This document shows positions 16,947 through 26,701 of a stretch of 64,000 nt of DNA, in pieces; the first letter of the stretch is position 1, and each line of letters begins with the position of its first letter. The notes under the pieces were generated by a model. It worked only from the letters and a program-made list of their open reading frames with translations. It searched no databases and was not told the DNA's origin. The translations under genes and the position numbers were made by a program. Source of the DNA: Leptospira gomenensis (GTDB lineage: Bacteria > Spirochaetota > Leptospiria > Leptospirales > Leptospiraceae); contig NZ_RQFA01000080.1 in assembly GCF_004770155.1 (NCBI RefSeq), positions 124,001 through 188,000 on the forward strand, given 5' to 3'.

Positions 16947-17509
16947 TTTCCTTTTAAATATTCCTTCCACATCCCATGATATTGATAGAACATCCGGATC
17001 GGGAATCCGAGTATGTTCGTGTACGAACCTTCGTAATGACGGACCGGTCCGTTTTTATCTTGGATTCCGTAACTCCCCGCTTTATCAAAGGGTTTGTATT
17101 GTTCGATGTATTTGAGGATTCGCGGCTCCTCCCAAGAATGAAAATAAACTCGCGAAGAATCGAACGCGAACTGTTCCAACCCGTCGCGGTAAAGTCCCAA
17201 ACCGGAATAAACGAGATGCGCTTTTCCGGAAAGACTTCGTAACATTTTCAACGCTTCCGCGACGTTCTCCGGCTTTTGGAGAATCGAAGTTCCCTGAACG
17301 ACGATTGTATCACAAGAAATCAAAAATTCTCCGTGAGTTCTCGTTCCAAGTTTGGCGAGCGTGATCCTCCTAAGGTATTCGAGCGGGCTTTCTTTCGTAA
17401 GGGATCGTTCGTCCACGTCTTCGGGTTCGATCCTAAAATCCAAATCCAGAGTTTCCAACACCTGTTTTCTCCGAGGAGATCTGGATCTTAAGACGATCAT
17501 AAAATCCAA
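16937..17509 (-). CDS. maf: Maf-like nucleoside triphosphate pyrophosphatase
   Basis: Maf proteins hydrolyse the alpha-beta bond of non-canonical or surplus nucleotides (dTTP, UTP, CTP or modified forms), giving NMP and pyrophosphate. The 190-residue protein shows the substrate-binding [13 protein letters not shown] start, the catalytic DTIV segment (ISCDTIVV), [10 protein letters not shown] and [11 protein letters not shown]. These match the dTTP/UTP branch better than the m7GTP branch. It starts 49 bases from the divergent exported-protein gene. Confidence 0.9.
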
Positions 17510-17558
17510 GGTTTGAGAAAAGCGTTGCTTTGCACCCGTTTTCCGGTCGATATAGACA

Positions 17559-18428
17559 ATGATGATGAAGAATCGGCGACCCCGAGTTATCGGTATATGT
17601 ATCGTTTTATGGTCTCTTTTCTGTACCGTAAGTCCCCTTTTTACGGAAGATAAAAAAACGGAGAAGGAATCTCAAAAACCCGAATCTTCGCGGGAATTGA
17701 TCGAAACCGGAAAACTGGAATCGGTGCGTAGACGTGCGTTTACGGCCTTAAAAGGAATTCGTGTTTCTCTTTTGAACTTCGGCAAAAAGCAGGAGCTGGA
17801 AAAATTTACGACCGAATACGGCCAAGCCGAAACTCAATATCTAAGAGCCGAGTATTCTTCCGCGACGAATTCCTTTGAACGGATTTTTAAATCGATCACT
17901 CCTTTGGAAGATTCGATCCGAAAGGACTACGAGTCGAAAACGATACAACTCGGCCAAGAAATCGCTCCGATCGTGGTTTCCATCCGCCTGGATGAAAAAA
18001 ATAAACTCCGTTCCATTTTACCGGTATTAGAAAAATTTTATATTCGCTCCGGAGAATCCTCTAAAGCCGCCGTAAACGAATTGGAAAAAGGAGATCGAAC
18101 CTCCGCGTTTTACTTTCAGAAACAGTCGTTGTTTTCCTTATATCAGATAAAAATTCTTCTGGGAAAAAACGAGGATCTCACTCTTTCGGATCGGATTTCC
18201 AAAAACAGGATTCTCGAAACCGATTATCTGAAGCCGGAAGAATTGGTTTACTGGGACGATACGAACGATCGTATCCATTCCGAAGCGGAAGAAGAACGCA
18301 AAAAGGAAAGAATCAAAACGCTCAAAACATACGAATGGCGTCTCGGTATTTCCGCCGGAAAACTTCAAAAGGAATCGGATTCCAAAGCGCCCCCTCCCGC
18401 GCCGGATAATTCCGCTAAACCGAAATGA
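17559..18428 (+). CDS. Exported hypothetical protein, helical
   Basis: The 289-residue product opens with MMMKNRRPR and a hydrophobic signal segment ending near LFTEDKK. The rest is highly charged and mainly helical, with possible coiled-coil stretches (for example around [18 protein letters not shown]), and ends in a proline-rich tail with [15 protein letters not shown]. No catalytic motif was seen. Its stop overlaps the next start as ATGA, so it is coupled to the following lipoprotein gene. Three consecutive start possibilities exist (ATGATGATG). The function is unknown. Confidence 0.65.
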   Translation: MMMKNRRPRVIGICIVLWSLFCTVSPLFTEDKKTEKESQKPESSRELIETGKLESVRRRAFTALKGIRVSLLNFGKKQELEKFTTEYGQAETQYLRAEYSSATNSFERIFKSITPLEDSIRKDYESKTIQLGQEIAPIVVSIRLDEKNKLRSILPVLEKFYIRSGESSKAAVNELEKGDRTSAFYFQKQSLFSLYQIKILLGKNEDLTLSDRISKNRILETDYLKPEELVYWDDTNDRIHSEAEEERKKERIKTLKTYEWRLGISAGKLQKESDSKAPPPAPDNSAKPK

Positions 18429-18943
18429 AAGCATTCAAAAAAACGAATATAATTACGACTTTGACGCGAATTTTCCGGCTCTCGGTCCTCGTTTTTTGTA
18501 TCGGAGTTTTACCTTCCTGCAGAAGGGGAAGTTTCGATCGTGTAAAGGAATCCGGTTTCCAATATCTTTGTAAGGAATATCTGCTTTTTTGCGATAAGAT
18601 CGTAACCAAAATCGACATGTTCGACTGCGACCCTTTGCACAACATGTACGAGAGCGACGGTTCCCATTATATCAACAGGGACGTCCTGGTAGACGACCTC
18701 ACCGTAGAAAAGGGGGATCGTGAGTCGGAAATTTTCGATCCTTATTCCGAAAAAAGACCGAAGAAGGAAAAAACGAGAGATACTAATTCCGACTTCGGAA
18801 AAAATATCCGGATCGATTCTAAAAAATTGATCCGAACCTTCGATACCGAACGCGGAAAAAAACCGCAAATCGGAGACGGTTCGGAATCGATCGAGGATAT
18901 TCGTCCCTGTTATCCCGTTAAACCGAACTACGAAAAGGAGTGA
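18425..18943 (+). CDS. Putative lipoprotein
   Basis: The 172-residue product has a basic start, a hydrophobic segment and an LPSC lipobox at about residues 29-32, then RRGSF. The mature part has further cysteines (CKEYLLFCDK, FDCDP) and a strongly charged, probably disordered C-terminal half. I do not recognise a family. It is translationally coupled to the exported protein before it and is followed after six bases by the SDR gene, so the three probably share a transcript. Confidence 0.6.
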   Translation: MKAFKKTNIITTLTRIFRLSVLVFCIGVLPSCRRGSFDRVKESGFQYLCKEYLLFCDKIVTKIDMFDCDPLHNMYESDGSHYINRDVLVDDLTVEKGDRESEIFDPYSEKRPKKEKTRDTNSDFGKNIRIDSKKLIRTFDTERGKKPQIGDGSESIEDIRPCYPVKPNYEKE

Positions 18944-18949
18944 ACGAAA

Positions 18950-19693
18950 TTGAACGATTTATTCAACGTAAAAAATAAAACCGTCCTTGTTACGGGATCC
19001 ACGAGAGGAATCGGAAAGTATTTTGCGGAAGGTTTCTTAAAAGCGGGCGCCGTCGTCTACGGAACCGGCTCCTCCGAGGAATCGATTAAAAAATTCGAGG
19101 GGACAGGGATCAAAGGTTATGCAGCGGACATCCGTCAACCGGACGTCATGACTTCCATCATAGAAAATATCGTAAAGGAGCACGGAAGATTGGACGTTCT
19201 CGTCAATAACGCAGGAATTGCCTCCAACAAACCCGCCGCTTTTTTGAAGGAAGACGAAATCGAATCGATCATACAGACGAACTTTACGGGCGTTTTTCGC
19301 ACGTGTGCGTCTTATTATAAAATCCATAAAAAGAAAGGCGGAAATATTATAAATATTGCATCTATTTTGGGGATGAGGGGAACGAAATTCGCGTCCGTTT
19401 ATTCCGGAACCAAAGGCGCCATAATCAATATGACCCGAGCTTTGGCCGTAGAATGGATGGGTTCCGGTTATCGTGTGAACGCGATTTGTCCAGGTTTTAT
19501 CGATACCGATATGACCGATATGATTAAAGAAAAACCGGAAGTTATGGAACATATGCTGAAGGCTATTCCGATGGGAAGATTGGGAAAACCGGAGGATCTC
19601 GTAGGCGCCGCGATTTTTCTGGCGAGCGAGGCTTCTTCGTACGTTACGGGACAAACGATCGTTGTGGACGGCGGTATAACGGCGGGTCTTTGA
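18950..19693 (+). CDS. Short-chain dehydrogenase/reductase, FabG-like
   Basis: This is a classical SDR of 247 residues. It has the Rossmann TGSTRGIGK motif, the NNAG motif in VLVNNAGIA, the active-site serine in INIASILG and YSGTK with catalytic Tyr and Lys, and ends with TGQTIVVDGG. The closest relatives by eye are 3-oxoacyl-[ACP] reductases, which reduce the keto group during fatty-acid elongation with NADPH. It is not in a fab cluster, so another hydroxyacyl or sugar substrate is possible. The start is TTG with AAGGAG upstream. Confidence 0.88.
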   Translation: MNDLFNVKNKTVLVTGSTRGIGKYFAEGFLKAGAVVYGTGSSEESIKKFEGTGIKGYAADIRQPDVMTSIIENIVKEHGRLDVLVNNAGIASNKPAAFLKEDEIESIIQTNFTGVFRTCASYYKIHKKKGGNIINIASILGMRGTKFASVYSGTKGAIINMTRALAVEWMGSGYRVNAICPGFIDTDMTDMIKEKPEVMEHMLKAIPMGRLGKPEDLVGAAIFLASEASSYVTGQTIVVDGGITAGL

Positions 19694-19708
19694 TTCGTCT
19701 AACGTTAG

Positions 19709-20317
19709 ATGATTGTTTCTTTACATCCGATCAATCCGGAAAAACGAAAACTCCAACAGATCTCGGATCGATTGTTGGAAGGGAAGGTTTATATCTTTCC
19801 TACGGATACCGTCTATGCTTTGGTTGCGGATTCCCAATCGAAAGCGGGCGTCGAACGTCTGTATGAACTGAAAAACATTCCTAAAAACCAACCCTTATCC
19901 TTGGTTTGTCCGAATATTTCTGTCGCATCCAATTATATGGAATCGCTTCCCAACGAAGCCTTTCGTCTGATGAAACGAATTACTCCGGGCCCGTTCACAT
20001 TTATAGCAAAAGCCAACAAACATCTTCCGAGAGTTTCGTTTTCCAATCAGAAGGAAAAGCAGATCGGAATTCGAATTCCGGATTCGGTTTATCTGCAGGA
20101 ATTGATGAAACTTCATCCGAATCCTTTGACGACCACTTCCGTTTTCGCCGGAGACGAGTTTATCATCGAAGTGGATTCTCTGGAGGAAATCTACGGAAGC
20201 CGAGTCGAGGGAATCGTGGACGGCGGTATCGTTGAAGTAGAACTTTCGACGATTTTGGACGTTACAGGAGACGAGATCGTGGTCGTTCGTGAAGGTAAAG
20301 GCGCCGAGTTATTGTGA
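19709..20317 (+). CDS. Sua5/YciO/YrdC-family protein, YciO type
   Basis: The 202-residue protein has the YrdC fold. It has FPTDTVYALV near the start, LMKRITPGPFTFI in the middle and a VVREGKGA end, which matches E. coli YciO along its length. TsaC/YrdC makes threonylcarbamoyl-AMP for the t6A tRNA modification and uses a K-x-R...S-x-N set. Here the first part reads KNIP (Arg missing) and the second reads TTTSVFAG (Asn missing). It is therefore the YciO branch, which is expected to have weak or different activity. tsaE and tsaB lie about 12 kb downstream. Confidence 0.85.
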   Translation: MIVSLHPINPEKRKLQQISDRLLEGKVYIFPTDTVYALVADSQSKAGVERLYELKNIPKNQPLSLVCPNISVASNYMESLPNEAFRLMKRITPGPFTFIAKANKHLPRVSFSNQKEKQIGIRIPDSVYLQELMKLHPNPLTTTSVFAGDEFIIEVDSLEEIYGSRVEGIVDGGIVEVELSTILDVTGDEIVVVREGKGAELL

Positions 20318-20509
20318 CTTTTGTTCGCTTTCGTATGTCGCTTTAAAAAAATCGCTTTTAAAATGCAGTTCCTTTGTATAAAAATTATTTCGATTTCTAC
20401 TCACCTCTTCCGAAAACTGCCGACTGTGTTTTGAAAATTATTTCGAAAATTCGTCTACTGAATTGCGCTTTCCGAAGTTTATCGAAATCTTTACCCGAAA
20501 TTTCACGAA

Positions 20510-22198
20510 ATGAAACGTTTCTCATCGATCCTATTCATCATATCCGCTTGCGCTTCCTGTAGCCTAAAGTCGATGGAGAACGTTTGCGACGTTTCCGGGT
20601 CGCTTTTTTATAAGAACCTCCTACTCAGTTATATCGTCAATGCCGGAAAAATTTCCAGCTGCGGACTGGACGAACGATTACCGAGCGGTGCGCCTCCCCG
20701 GATTTTAAACGCGGGTGAGAATCGGATTTTAAACAGCGGATTTTTAACGGGTGATTTCGATTCGGATGTTTCCGAAATTCAAGTTTCGTTGGATTCAGGT
20801 CCTTTTGTTTCCGCCGCTCTTTCCGGAAATCAATGGAAGTTTCAACTTCCTGCGGCCGGGGTTCCGACCACAATTCCAGTAACGGGTGTTTGGAAAGAAT
20901 GGAGTTTTCACACGATTTCAGTTCGATCGAGGAACGCTTCCGGACAACTTTCCTTAACGGAGACGATTCGAGTTCAACAAGGAATCAATCGTGACATTAA
21001 CGGAGACGGATACCCCGACGTGTTGATCGGTTCTCAAGTTTCCAACAGTGTTCGCGTTTATTACTCGCTCGGAAAAACGAAGGGTATCAGCTCTTCCCCC
21101 GTTTCGGTCATCAATGGAGGCGGCGGCGGATTCGGATATTCTGTAAAATTAGGCGACGTTGACGGAGACGGATACGCGGACGGGGTCGTCGGAGATGCCG
21201 CTGATAACGGTGTTTCCGTTTATTTGTCCTTAGGAACTTCCGGCGGACTTTCCAATGCCGCGGTTACTTCTTTTACGGCCGGAACCGGCGGGATCGTCAA
21301 CGTCGCGTTAGGTGATACAAACGGGGACGGTTTTACGGATCTTTTGTTGGGAGCTTGTTACGATGCCGGAAATGCGGGAGGGATTTACGTTTATACTTCC
21401 AACGGGATCGTAGGCCAGGGTGTTACATACAGTCAAAACATAGCCCACCCCGGAGGAATTTCGTTTTTCGGTTACGGTGTTGCGCTGGGCGACGTTAACG
21501 GAGACGGCAAAGCCGATGCGATGATTGCGTCGGTAGGTTCGAGTCAAAACGGATCCTCATACATATATCTCGCACAAACTTTCGGAACGTACGGAGGAGC
21601 TCCCTCCCAAACCATTTCCGGTTCTCCGAACTGGTATGCGAATTCGATTTACGCGTCCGATATCAATCGGGACGGTTTTACGGATATGATCGTAGGGGCT
21701 TATCAGGAAAACGGAGGAAGTATTTATATCTACAATTCCAACGGATCGTCCGTGGTAAGCGTGCTCAACAGTCCCGTGATCGGACTTGCCGGATCGGCTA
21801 ACGGCACTTCGGTGACTTCCGGAGATGTCAACGGAGACGGCTTTTTCGATGTTCTTGGAGGCGGTTATACCTATACCGATACGAATTTAAACCAAGGATC
21901 CGGCGCGACTTTTTTGTATGCAGGAGATCTGTTCGGCTTCTCGCCTACCGCATTGAATTTTCTAACCTCTCCGGTAACGGAAGGGCAAATGGGAATGTCC
22001 GTCGCTTCAGCCGATATCGACGGAGACGGTTTCAGCGATCTAATGATCGGAGCACCTAGTTCAGTCGGCGGTTCCGCAACGAATGCCGGAAGAGTTTATT
22101 TGTATTTCTCGGACGGAGTCGGCGGTTATACGAGCGCACCCCAAACGTTCACGGATCCGGACGGGACCGGTGCGTTCGGTCAATCCTTGGATTTATGA
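20510..22198 (+). CDS. FG-GAP/VCBS repeat lipoprotein
   Basis: The 562-residue protein has a short signal sequence with closely spaced cysteines (SACASC), which suggests a lipoprotein. From about residue 160 it carries seven repeats with a calcium-binding core of the form DxNGDGxxD followed by hydrophobic residues and G (for example DINGDGYPDVLIGS and DVDGDGYADGVVGD). This is the blade pattern of integrin-alpha-like beta-propellers. Such proteins usually sit on the cell surface and bind ligands in a calcium-dependent way. The N-terminal 150 residues look like a separate beta domain. It converges with the ArsC-like gene with one base between stop codons. Ligand unknown. Confidence 0.85.
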   Translation: MKRFSSILFIISACASCSLKSMENVCDVSGSLFYKNLLLSYIVNAGKISSCGLDERLPSGAPPRILNAGENRILNSGFLTGDFDSDVSEIQVSLDSGPFVSAALSGNQWKFQLPAAGVPTTIPVTGVWKEWSFHTISVRSRNASGQLSLTETIRVQQGINRDINGDGYPDVLIGSQVSNSVRVYYSLGKTKGISSSPVSVINGGGGGFGYSVKLGDVDGDGYADGVVGDAADNGVSVYLSLGTSGGLSNAAVTSFTAGTGGIVNVALGDTNGDGFTDLLLGACYDAGNAGGIYVYTSNGIVGQGVTYSQNIAHPGGISFFGYGVALGDVNGDGKADAMIASVGSSQNGSSYIYLAQTFGTYGGAPSQTISGSPNWYANSIYASDINRDGFTDMIVGAYQENGGSIYIYNSNGSSVVSVLNSPVIGLAGSANGTSVTSGDVNGDGFFDVLGGGYTYTDTNLNQGSGATFLYAGDLFGFSPTALNFLTSPVTEGQMGMSVASADIDGDGFSDLMIGAPSSVGGSATNAGRVYLYFSDGVGGYTSAPQTFTDPDGTGAFGQSLDL

Positions 22199-22199
22199 T

Positions 22200-22556
22200 T
22201 TAGCGGAATCGCTTTTTCCATTCCTCTTCTTTAAAACCCGCGAAACCGAAATCTTCGCCGAGAACAAAAGGTCGTTTGACGAGGTTCCCATGTTTGGAAA
22301 GAAGTTCCAATTGTTCGTCGAGAGACAAAAAAGGAAGTTTGTCTTTTAGCCCCATTTCTTTATAATCCCCGCCGGAGGTGTTGAAGAGCTTTTTGGAATC
22401 GTTTCCAAGATACTTCAACATGGTTTTTAGTTCCGCTTTTTTGGGAGGAGTTTCCCGAATCGGAAGAACTTCCAACTCCACTTTTTTTCCGGCTAAAAAT
22501 TTAAGAGCCTTTCTGCAAGTTCCGCAATTTTGGTATTGATATACTTTCAGTTTCAA
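22200..22556 (-). CDS. ArsC/Spx-family protein
   Basis: This is a thioredoxin-fold protein with an N-terminal CGTC active site in YQYQNCGTCRKAL and a later KRPFVLG segment, as in the ArsC/Spx/YffB group. From the TTG start preferred here it has about 118 residues, the usual size. GGGGA lies eight bases before that TTG. A longer form beginning 48 bases upstream at an ATG is possible, but adds a basic, non-conserved leader. Known members are arsenate reductases or RNA-polymerase-binding regulators. The lone family member and CxxC do not decide between them. It is divergent from fliG. Confidence 0.8.
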   Translation of the reverse strand: MKLKVYQYQNCGTCRKALKFLAGKKVELEVLPIRETPPKKAELKTMLKYLGNDSKKLFNTSGGDYKEMGLKDKLPFLSLDEQLELLSKHGNLVKRPFVLGEDFGFAGFKEEEWKKRFR

Positions 22557-22667
22557 AGACGTATTCCCCGATTTCGATGCTTTTACGCGGATCTTTCGGG
22601 TCAAGTTTTCCGACGCCGAATTTACGAAAAGATCGTAGTTTTGGAAGGACGCTTACGGAGCTATCTC

Positions 22668-22706
22668 AGGATTCGAACCGTAATTTTCGGTCCGTTTTCG
22701 AATCCT
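22668..22706. repeat. Long inverted repeat between arsC-like gene and fliG
   Basis: AGGATTCGAA and TTCGAATCCT form a perfect 10-bp inverted repeat with a 19-base interval that holds a smaller CCG...CGG stem. It lies in the region between the two divergent promoters. It is not followed by a T run on either strand. Function unknown; it may be an operator or an RNA structure. Confidence 0.5.
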
Positions 22707-22829
22707 ATGTTTCGAGTGTGGTCGGAACTCCGGATTTTTGATCCTGGAATTTTCTTCCCCCGTCTCGAAAATCTTTTCGTTGAAATTGCTTCTTTCGACC
22801 GATAGGATTCATACAGGCAGACTCGGAAC

Positions 22830-23843
<1,014 letters not shown>

Positions 23844-23906
23844 TCCGAGTTTTCTATTCGGAAAAATTTTCTTTCGTCTTAGTTCAAGTAAGACAACCAT
23901 CCTCCG

Positions 23907-23937
23907 TTGACACGAAAATCATTTAAGAGGATAGACT
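23907..23937 (+). promoter_or_regulatory. Candidate promoter upstream of the redoxin-like gene
   Basis: A perfect TTGACA is followed after 19 bases by TAGACT. A 6-bp inverted repeat (GTCTTA/TAAGAC) lies just upstream. The spacing is long for sigma-70, so the call is tentative. No gene was seen in the rest of this gap after fliG. Confidence 0.3.
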
Positions 23938-24049
23938 TAACGATTCAGTTTTGCGATTCACGAGAAAAAGCACGTTCTACTTCATTCAACCTTCCCGAAA
24001 AAATCGGATCTCGTTTACGGTTTTAAGTTGAATCCGACTTTATATTTTT

Positions 24050-24640
24050 ATGAACACGACGATCCAAGAGGAAATTTCATTCAACTTGTCCGAGACGAAA
24101 TCGCCTGGTCTCGCGAAAACCTATTTTTTAGTCCCGCAAACGATCCGAACTTTAACGATCGTAATCTTGATTTATCTTTCGATCTTAACTTCACTCACGG
24201 CGGAGGAAGCTCCGTTTTTTCGACTGAAAGACCAACGCGGAGTTACGATCGATTCGAGAAGTTTTAAAGGAAAAACCTTATTCTTGTTAGGTTGTAATTT
24301 TAAAGACGTTGTACTTTGTCGTAAACACGGAAGAAAGATATACTGGAGAATGCAGAATCTTCTGGAGGAAGCCGAAGATACGACGGTTTTCGTCGCTTTT
24401 CTGGATTTTCGGGGAGCACCGAAAGAAGTTTTTTCCTACATCGAAAAAGAGCGAAATAAAAATTACGAATCCATCTATTTGGACGAAAAAGGAGTCTTAT
24501 CTTCGGGTGTTCGTTCCGGTTTTTCCTGGTTGCGTATTTTTTCTCGGAACAAACGGCTCCTTTACGAATCGTATTATTCGGAAGTAGATGATCGCACCGT
24601 AGATTCCCTTTATGAAATCATTCGCAGACAAAAAAAATAA
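24050..24640 (+). CDS. Thioredoxin-like (redoxin-fold) exported protein
   Basis: The 196-residue product has a hydrophobic segment at about residues 33-50, probably an uncleaved anchor or late signal peptide. After it comes a redoxin-like domain: FFRLKDQRGVTIDSRSFKGKTLFLLG, then helices and strands ending in a short C-terminal helix. The usual CxxC or peroxidatic site is not present. Instead there are two cysteines eight residues apart (GCNFKDVVLC). It may therefore be a structural or atypical redox protein. The next gene starts 29 bases before its end, so the pair is coupled. Confidence 0.65.
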   Translation: MNTTIQEEISFNLSETKSPGLAKTYFLVPQTIRTLTIVILIYLSILTSLTAEEAPFFRLKDQRGVTIDSRSFKGKTLFLLGCNFKDVVLCRKHGRKIYWRMQNLLEEAEDTTVFVAFLDFRGAPKEVFSYIEKERNKNYESIYLDEKGVLSSGVRSGFSWLRIFSRNKRLLYESYYSEVDDRTVDSLYEIIRRQKK

Positions 24641-25826
24641 AATCCTGTTTCTCCTTTGTATTTCGGCGTTTCTTCCCTTGTTTTCCTGCGTTCAAAAAAA
24701 ACCTACACAAGCCGATTATTGGAAACGATATCTCGAATATCAAAAATCCGTTCAAAAAGAATATCCCACAGGAGGAATCAGAAACGCCCTTTTCGGAAAT
24801 TTGACTTCGGAAGACGAACCTCTCTTGAAGAACGAAAACGGAATTCTTTTTCTGAATTTGTATCTCCAAAAAACGGAACGAGGTTTTCAACCCGTTTTAA
24901 CGGGGGATCCGATTCCTGACGATGCGCCTTATAAGATTCATGCGGAATATTTACCTTCTTCGTTTCAGGACGTAAAGACATACAAACTCAAACGAAAAAC
25001 CGTCTCCGTTTTACCCGCTTACAGTTATGCGGATTTTTTCAGACACGCAGATCGGTTTCAGAATTTTCTGAAAAAAGAATCCGCGGATTCCGCAAAACTG
25101 GCGTCGATCTCCGCGGCACATCGATATTTGTGTACGGTCAGTCGATGCGATTGTACGAGGTCCGAAAGTTCTTCCCTACTTTCGTACACATTGAACGATG
25201 ATACACGGGAGGAATTTCCCAACTTCTACAAAAGGTTTTACAAACTTCTAAATCAAATTTCGTATAAAATCACGATTTTTAAATCCGGAGAATTTCTAAA
25301 CGGAATCGAACTTTACAACGAAAAGGAAAAAACATTCTTAAAAATCCCGGACACCGAATCTGGTTATTGGGCTAATCCAAAAATCCTGCATATTAGAATT
25401 TCCTTATTCATAGAGGCCTACGGTCTGAAGATCGACATTAGAAATTTAGGATATAGACTCTCGTTTTTCTCATCTAAAAACCGGGAAAAAATTATCGGAG
25501 AGTTTTCGCGAATACCCGAACGAAAAATCAGCGGACGTTTTCTCAGGATTTTCCCTCCTGGAGTGGTGGATTGGTTCATACCCGGAAATATGGATGAATA
25601 TTTCGATCGATACTTTTCGCTTCTTGTGCAAGGTTCGGACGGAAAGGGAGGAAGCAGATTTCGAACCGAATCCGTAAAAACCGGTAATACGATGAAAGTC
25701 ATCTTAAATTCGGAAGCGGAAATTTTCAGAGAAAGATTTTCTCCCTTTCGATCCGGCGAGACCACGGAGGATCGGCCTTCCTTTTGGGAAGTTTTGGAAA
25801 AGATTTTAATAGAAGATTTAAGTTAA
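24612..25826 (+). CDS. Putative lipoprotein, unknown function
   Basis: The 404-residue product has a charged start, a hydrophobic segment and an LFSC lipobox at about residues 23-26, then VQKKP. The mature part is mixed helix and strand with a cluster of cysteines (CTVSRCDC) near the middle. I do not recognise a domain. It overlaps the redoxin-like gene, so the two exported proteins are likely made together. The stop codon lies inside a 22-base dyad that belongs to the next regulatory region. Confidence 0.6.
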   Translation: MKSFADKKNKILFLLCISAFLPLFSCVQKKPTQADYWKRYLEYQKSVQKEYPTGGIRNALFGNLTSEDEPLLKNENGILFLNLYLQKTERGFQPVLTGDPIPDDAPYKIHAEYLPSSFQDVKTYKLKRKTVSVLPAYSYADFFRHADRFQNFLKKESADSAKLASISAAHRYLCTVSRCDCTRSESSSLLSYTLNDDTREEFPNFYKRFYKLLNQISYKITIFKSGEFLNGIELYNEKEKTFLKIPDTESGYWANPKILHIRISLFIEAYGLKIDIRNLGYRLSFFSSKNREKIIGEFSRIPERKISGRFLRIFPPGVVDWFIPGNMDEYFDRYFSLLVQGSDGKGGSRFRTESVKTGNTMKVILNSEAEIFRERFSPFRSGETTEDRPSFWEVLEKILIEDLS

Positions 25827-25841
25827 AGTGTACTTTAACTT
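25820..25841. promoter_or_regulatory. Dyad AAGTTAAAGT-GT-ACTTTAACTT (candidate operator)
   Basis: This is a perfect 10-bp inverted repeat with a two-base spacer, and it overlaps the stop of the preceding gene. It lies about 75 bases before a candidate promoter of the puuD-like gene. The size and symmetry suit a dimeric repressor site. It could instead form a weak hairpin for the upstream transcript. Confidence 0.45.
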
Positions 25842-25867
25842 CTACTTTGAGAGTGGATTTTATTTTT

Positions 25868-25893
25868 CTTTAGAAATTAGAATCTTTCTAAAG
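25868..25893. promoter_or_regulatory. Second dyad CTTTAGAAA...TTTCTAAAG
   Basis: This is a perfect 9-bp inverted repeat with an 8-base spacer that ends four bases before the TTGACT -35 box. An overlapping TTAGAAT-C-TTTCTAA has the 7-1-7 form of Fur/PerR-family boxes with one mismatch. Confidence 0.45.
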
Positions 25894-25896
25894 TGC

Positions 25897-25926
25897 TTGA
25901 CTGTGCGTCTAATTTCCGGATTTTAT
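25897..25926 (+). promoter_or_regulatory. Candidate promoter of the puuD-like gene
   Basis: TTGACT and TTTTAT are 18 bases apart, about 70 bases before the ATG. The gene's Shine-Dalgarno sequence, GGAGG, precedes the ATG by six bases. Confidence 0.4.
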
Positions 25927-25993
25927 TTTTAGTTCCAACGTTCGAATTCTTCGGCGTTGAAAAATCAAATTCTCTCGATGAATTGGAGGTATT

Positions 25994-26698
25994 ATGGAAG
26001 GAATCGCTCTTTTCACGAATCAGGGCTTTTATTTCGTCTTTAAATGGATACACTTCCTCGCAGGTGTCGCTTGGATCGGTTTGTTATGGTATATCAATTT
26101 CGTTCAAGGTTCGTTCTTCGCCGAGACGGACGCCGATACGAAAAAGAAAGCCACTCAACAACTCGTTCCAAGAGTTCTTTGGTGGTTCCGTTGGGGAGCG
26201 ATGTTTACGTTCTTAAGCGGTTGGACGATGATCGGAATTTCCCTTTATAACGGAACAACTCTTTCTTCCGGACAATGGCTTGCCGTGATTTTAGGCGGAG
26301 CTCTTTTGGGTTCTTTGATGTGGTTTAACGTTTGGTTCGTGATTTGGCCCGCTCAAAAAGTGGTCATCGCGGCCGCAAAAGGTGAAACCGCTGAAAATCC
26401 CGCTCCAAGAGCGGCTCGCGGACTTCTCGCTTCCAGAACGAATACGCTTCTTTCGATTCCTATGCTGTTTTTGATGGGAGCCGCAAGAAACCTTCCGATT
26501 TCTTTCGATGTAAGCGGATCCGAAGCGCACACTTTCTTAGGAGTCATTCTGGCGATTTTAGCCCTGGTCGAAATCAACGCGTTAACCGCAACACCGGAAA
26601 GCGCGACGTTCAAGCCGATCAAAACCGTTAAGGGAGTCATCACTTCCGGTTTCGTTCTTACCTTGATCATTTACGTAATCCTTGAGGCGATTCTCTAA
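25994..26698 (+). CDS. PuuD-like (urate-oxidase N-terminal) integral membrane protein
   Basis: The 234-residue protein has about six membrane segments. The start, FKWIHFLAGVAWIGLLWYINF, matches the N-terminal membrane domain of PuuD/COG3748 proteins, with the histidine and tryptophans that are thought to hold haem. In PuuD a C-terminal cytochrome c domain is fused to this part and the whole acts as a urate hydroxylase. Here the cytochrome is a separate gene that starts three bases later. The substrate cannot be settled from sequence. Two dyads and a promoter lie upstream. Confidence 0.75.
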   Translation: MEGIALFTNQGFYFVFKWIHFLAGVAWIGLLWYINFVQGSFFAETDADTKKKATQQLVPRVLWWFRWGAMFTFLSGWTMIGISLYNGTTLSSGQWLAVILGGALLGSLMWFNVWFVIWPAQKVVIAAAKGETAENPAPRAARGLLASRTNTLLSIPMLFLMGAARNLPISFDVSGSEAHTFLGVILAILALVEINALTATPESATFKPIKTVKGVITSGFVLTLIIYVILEAIL

Positions 26699-26701
26699 TC
26701 G

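Noticed and set aside
22650..22750. tRNA T-arm-like TTCGAATCC with a flanking stem
   Set aside because: The T-stem pairs fail beyond two or three bases and no cloverleaf, anticodon arm or CCA-proximal acceptor stem could be built.
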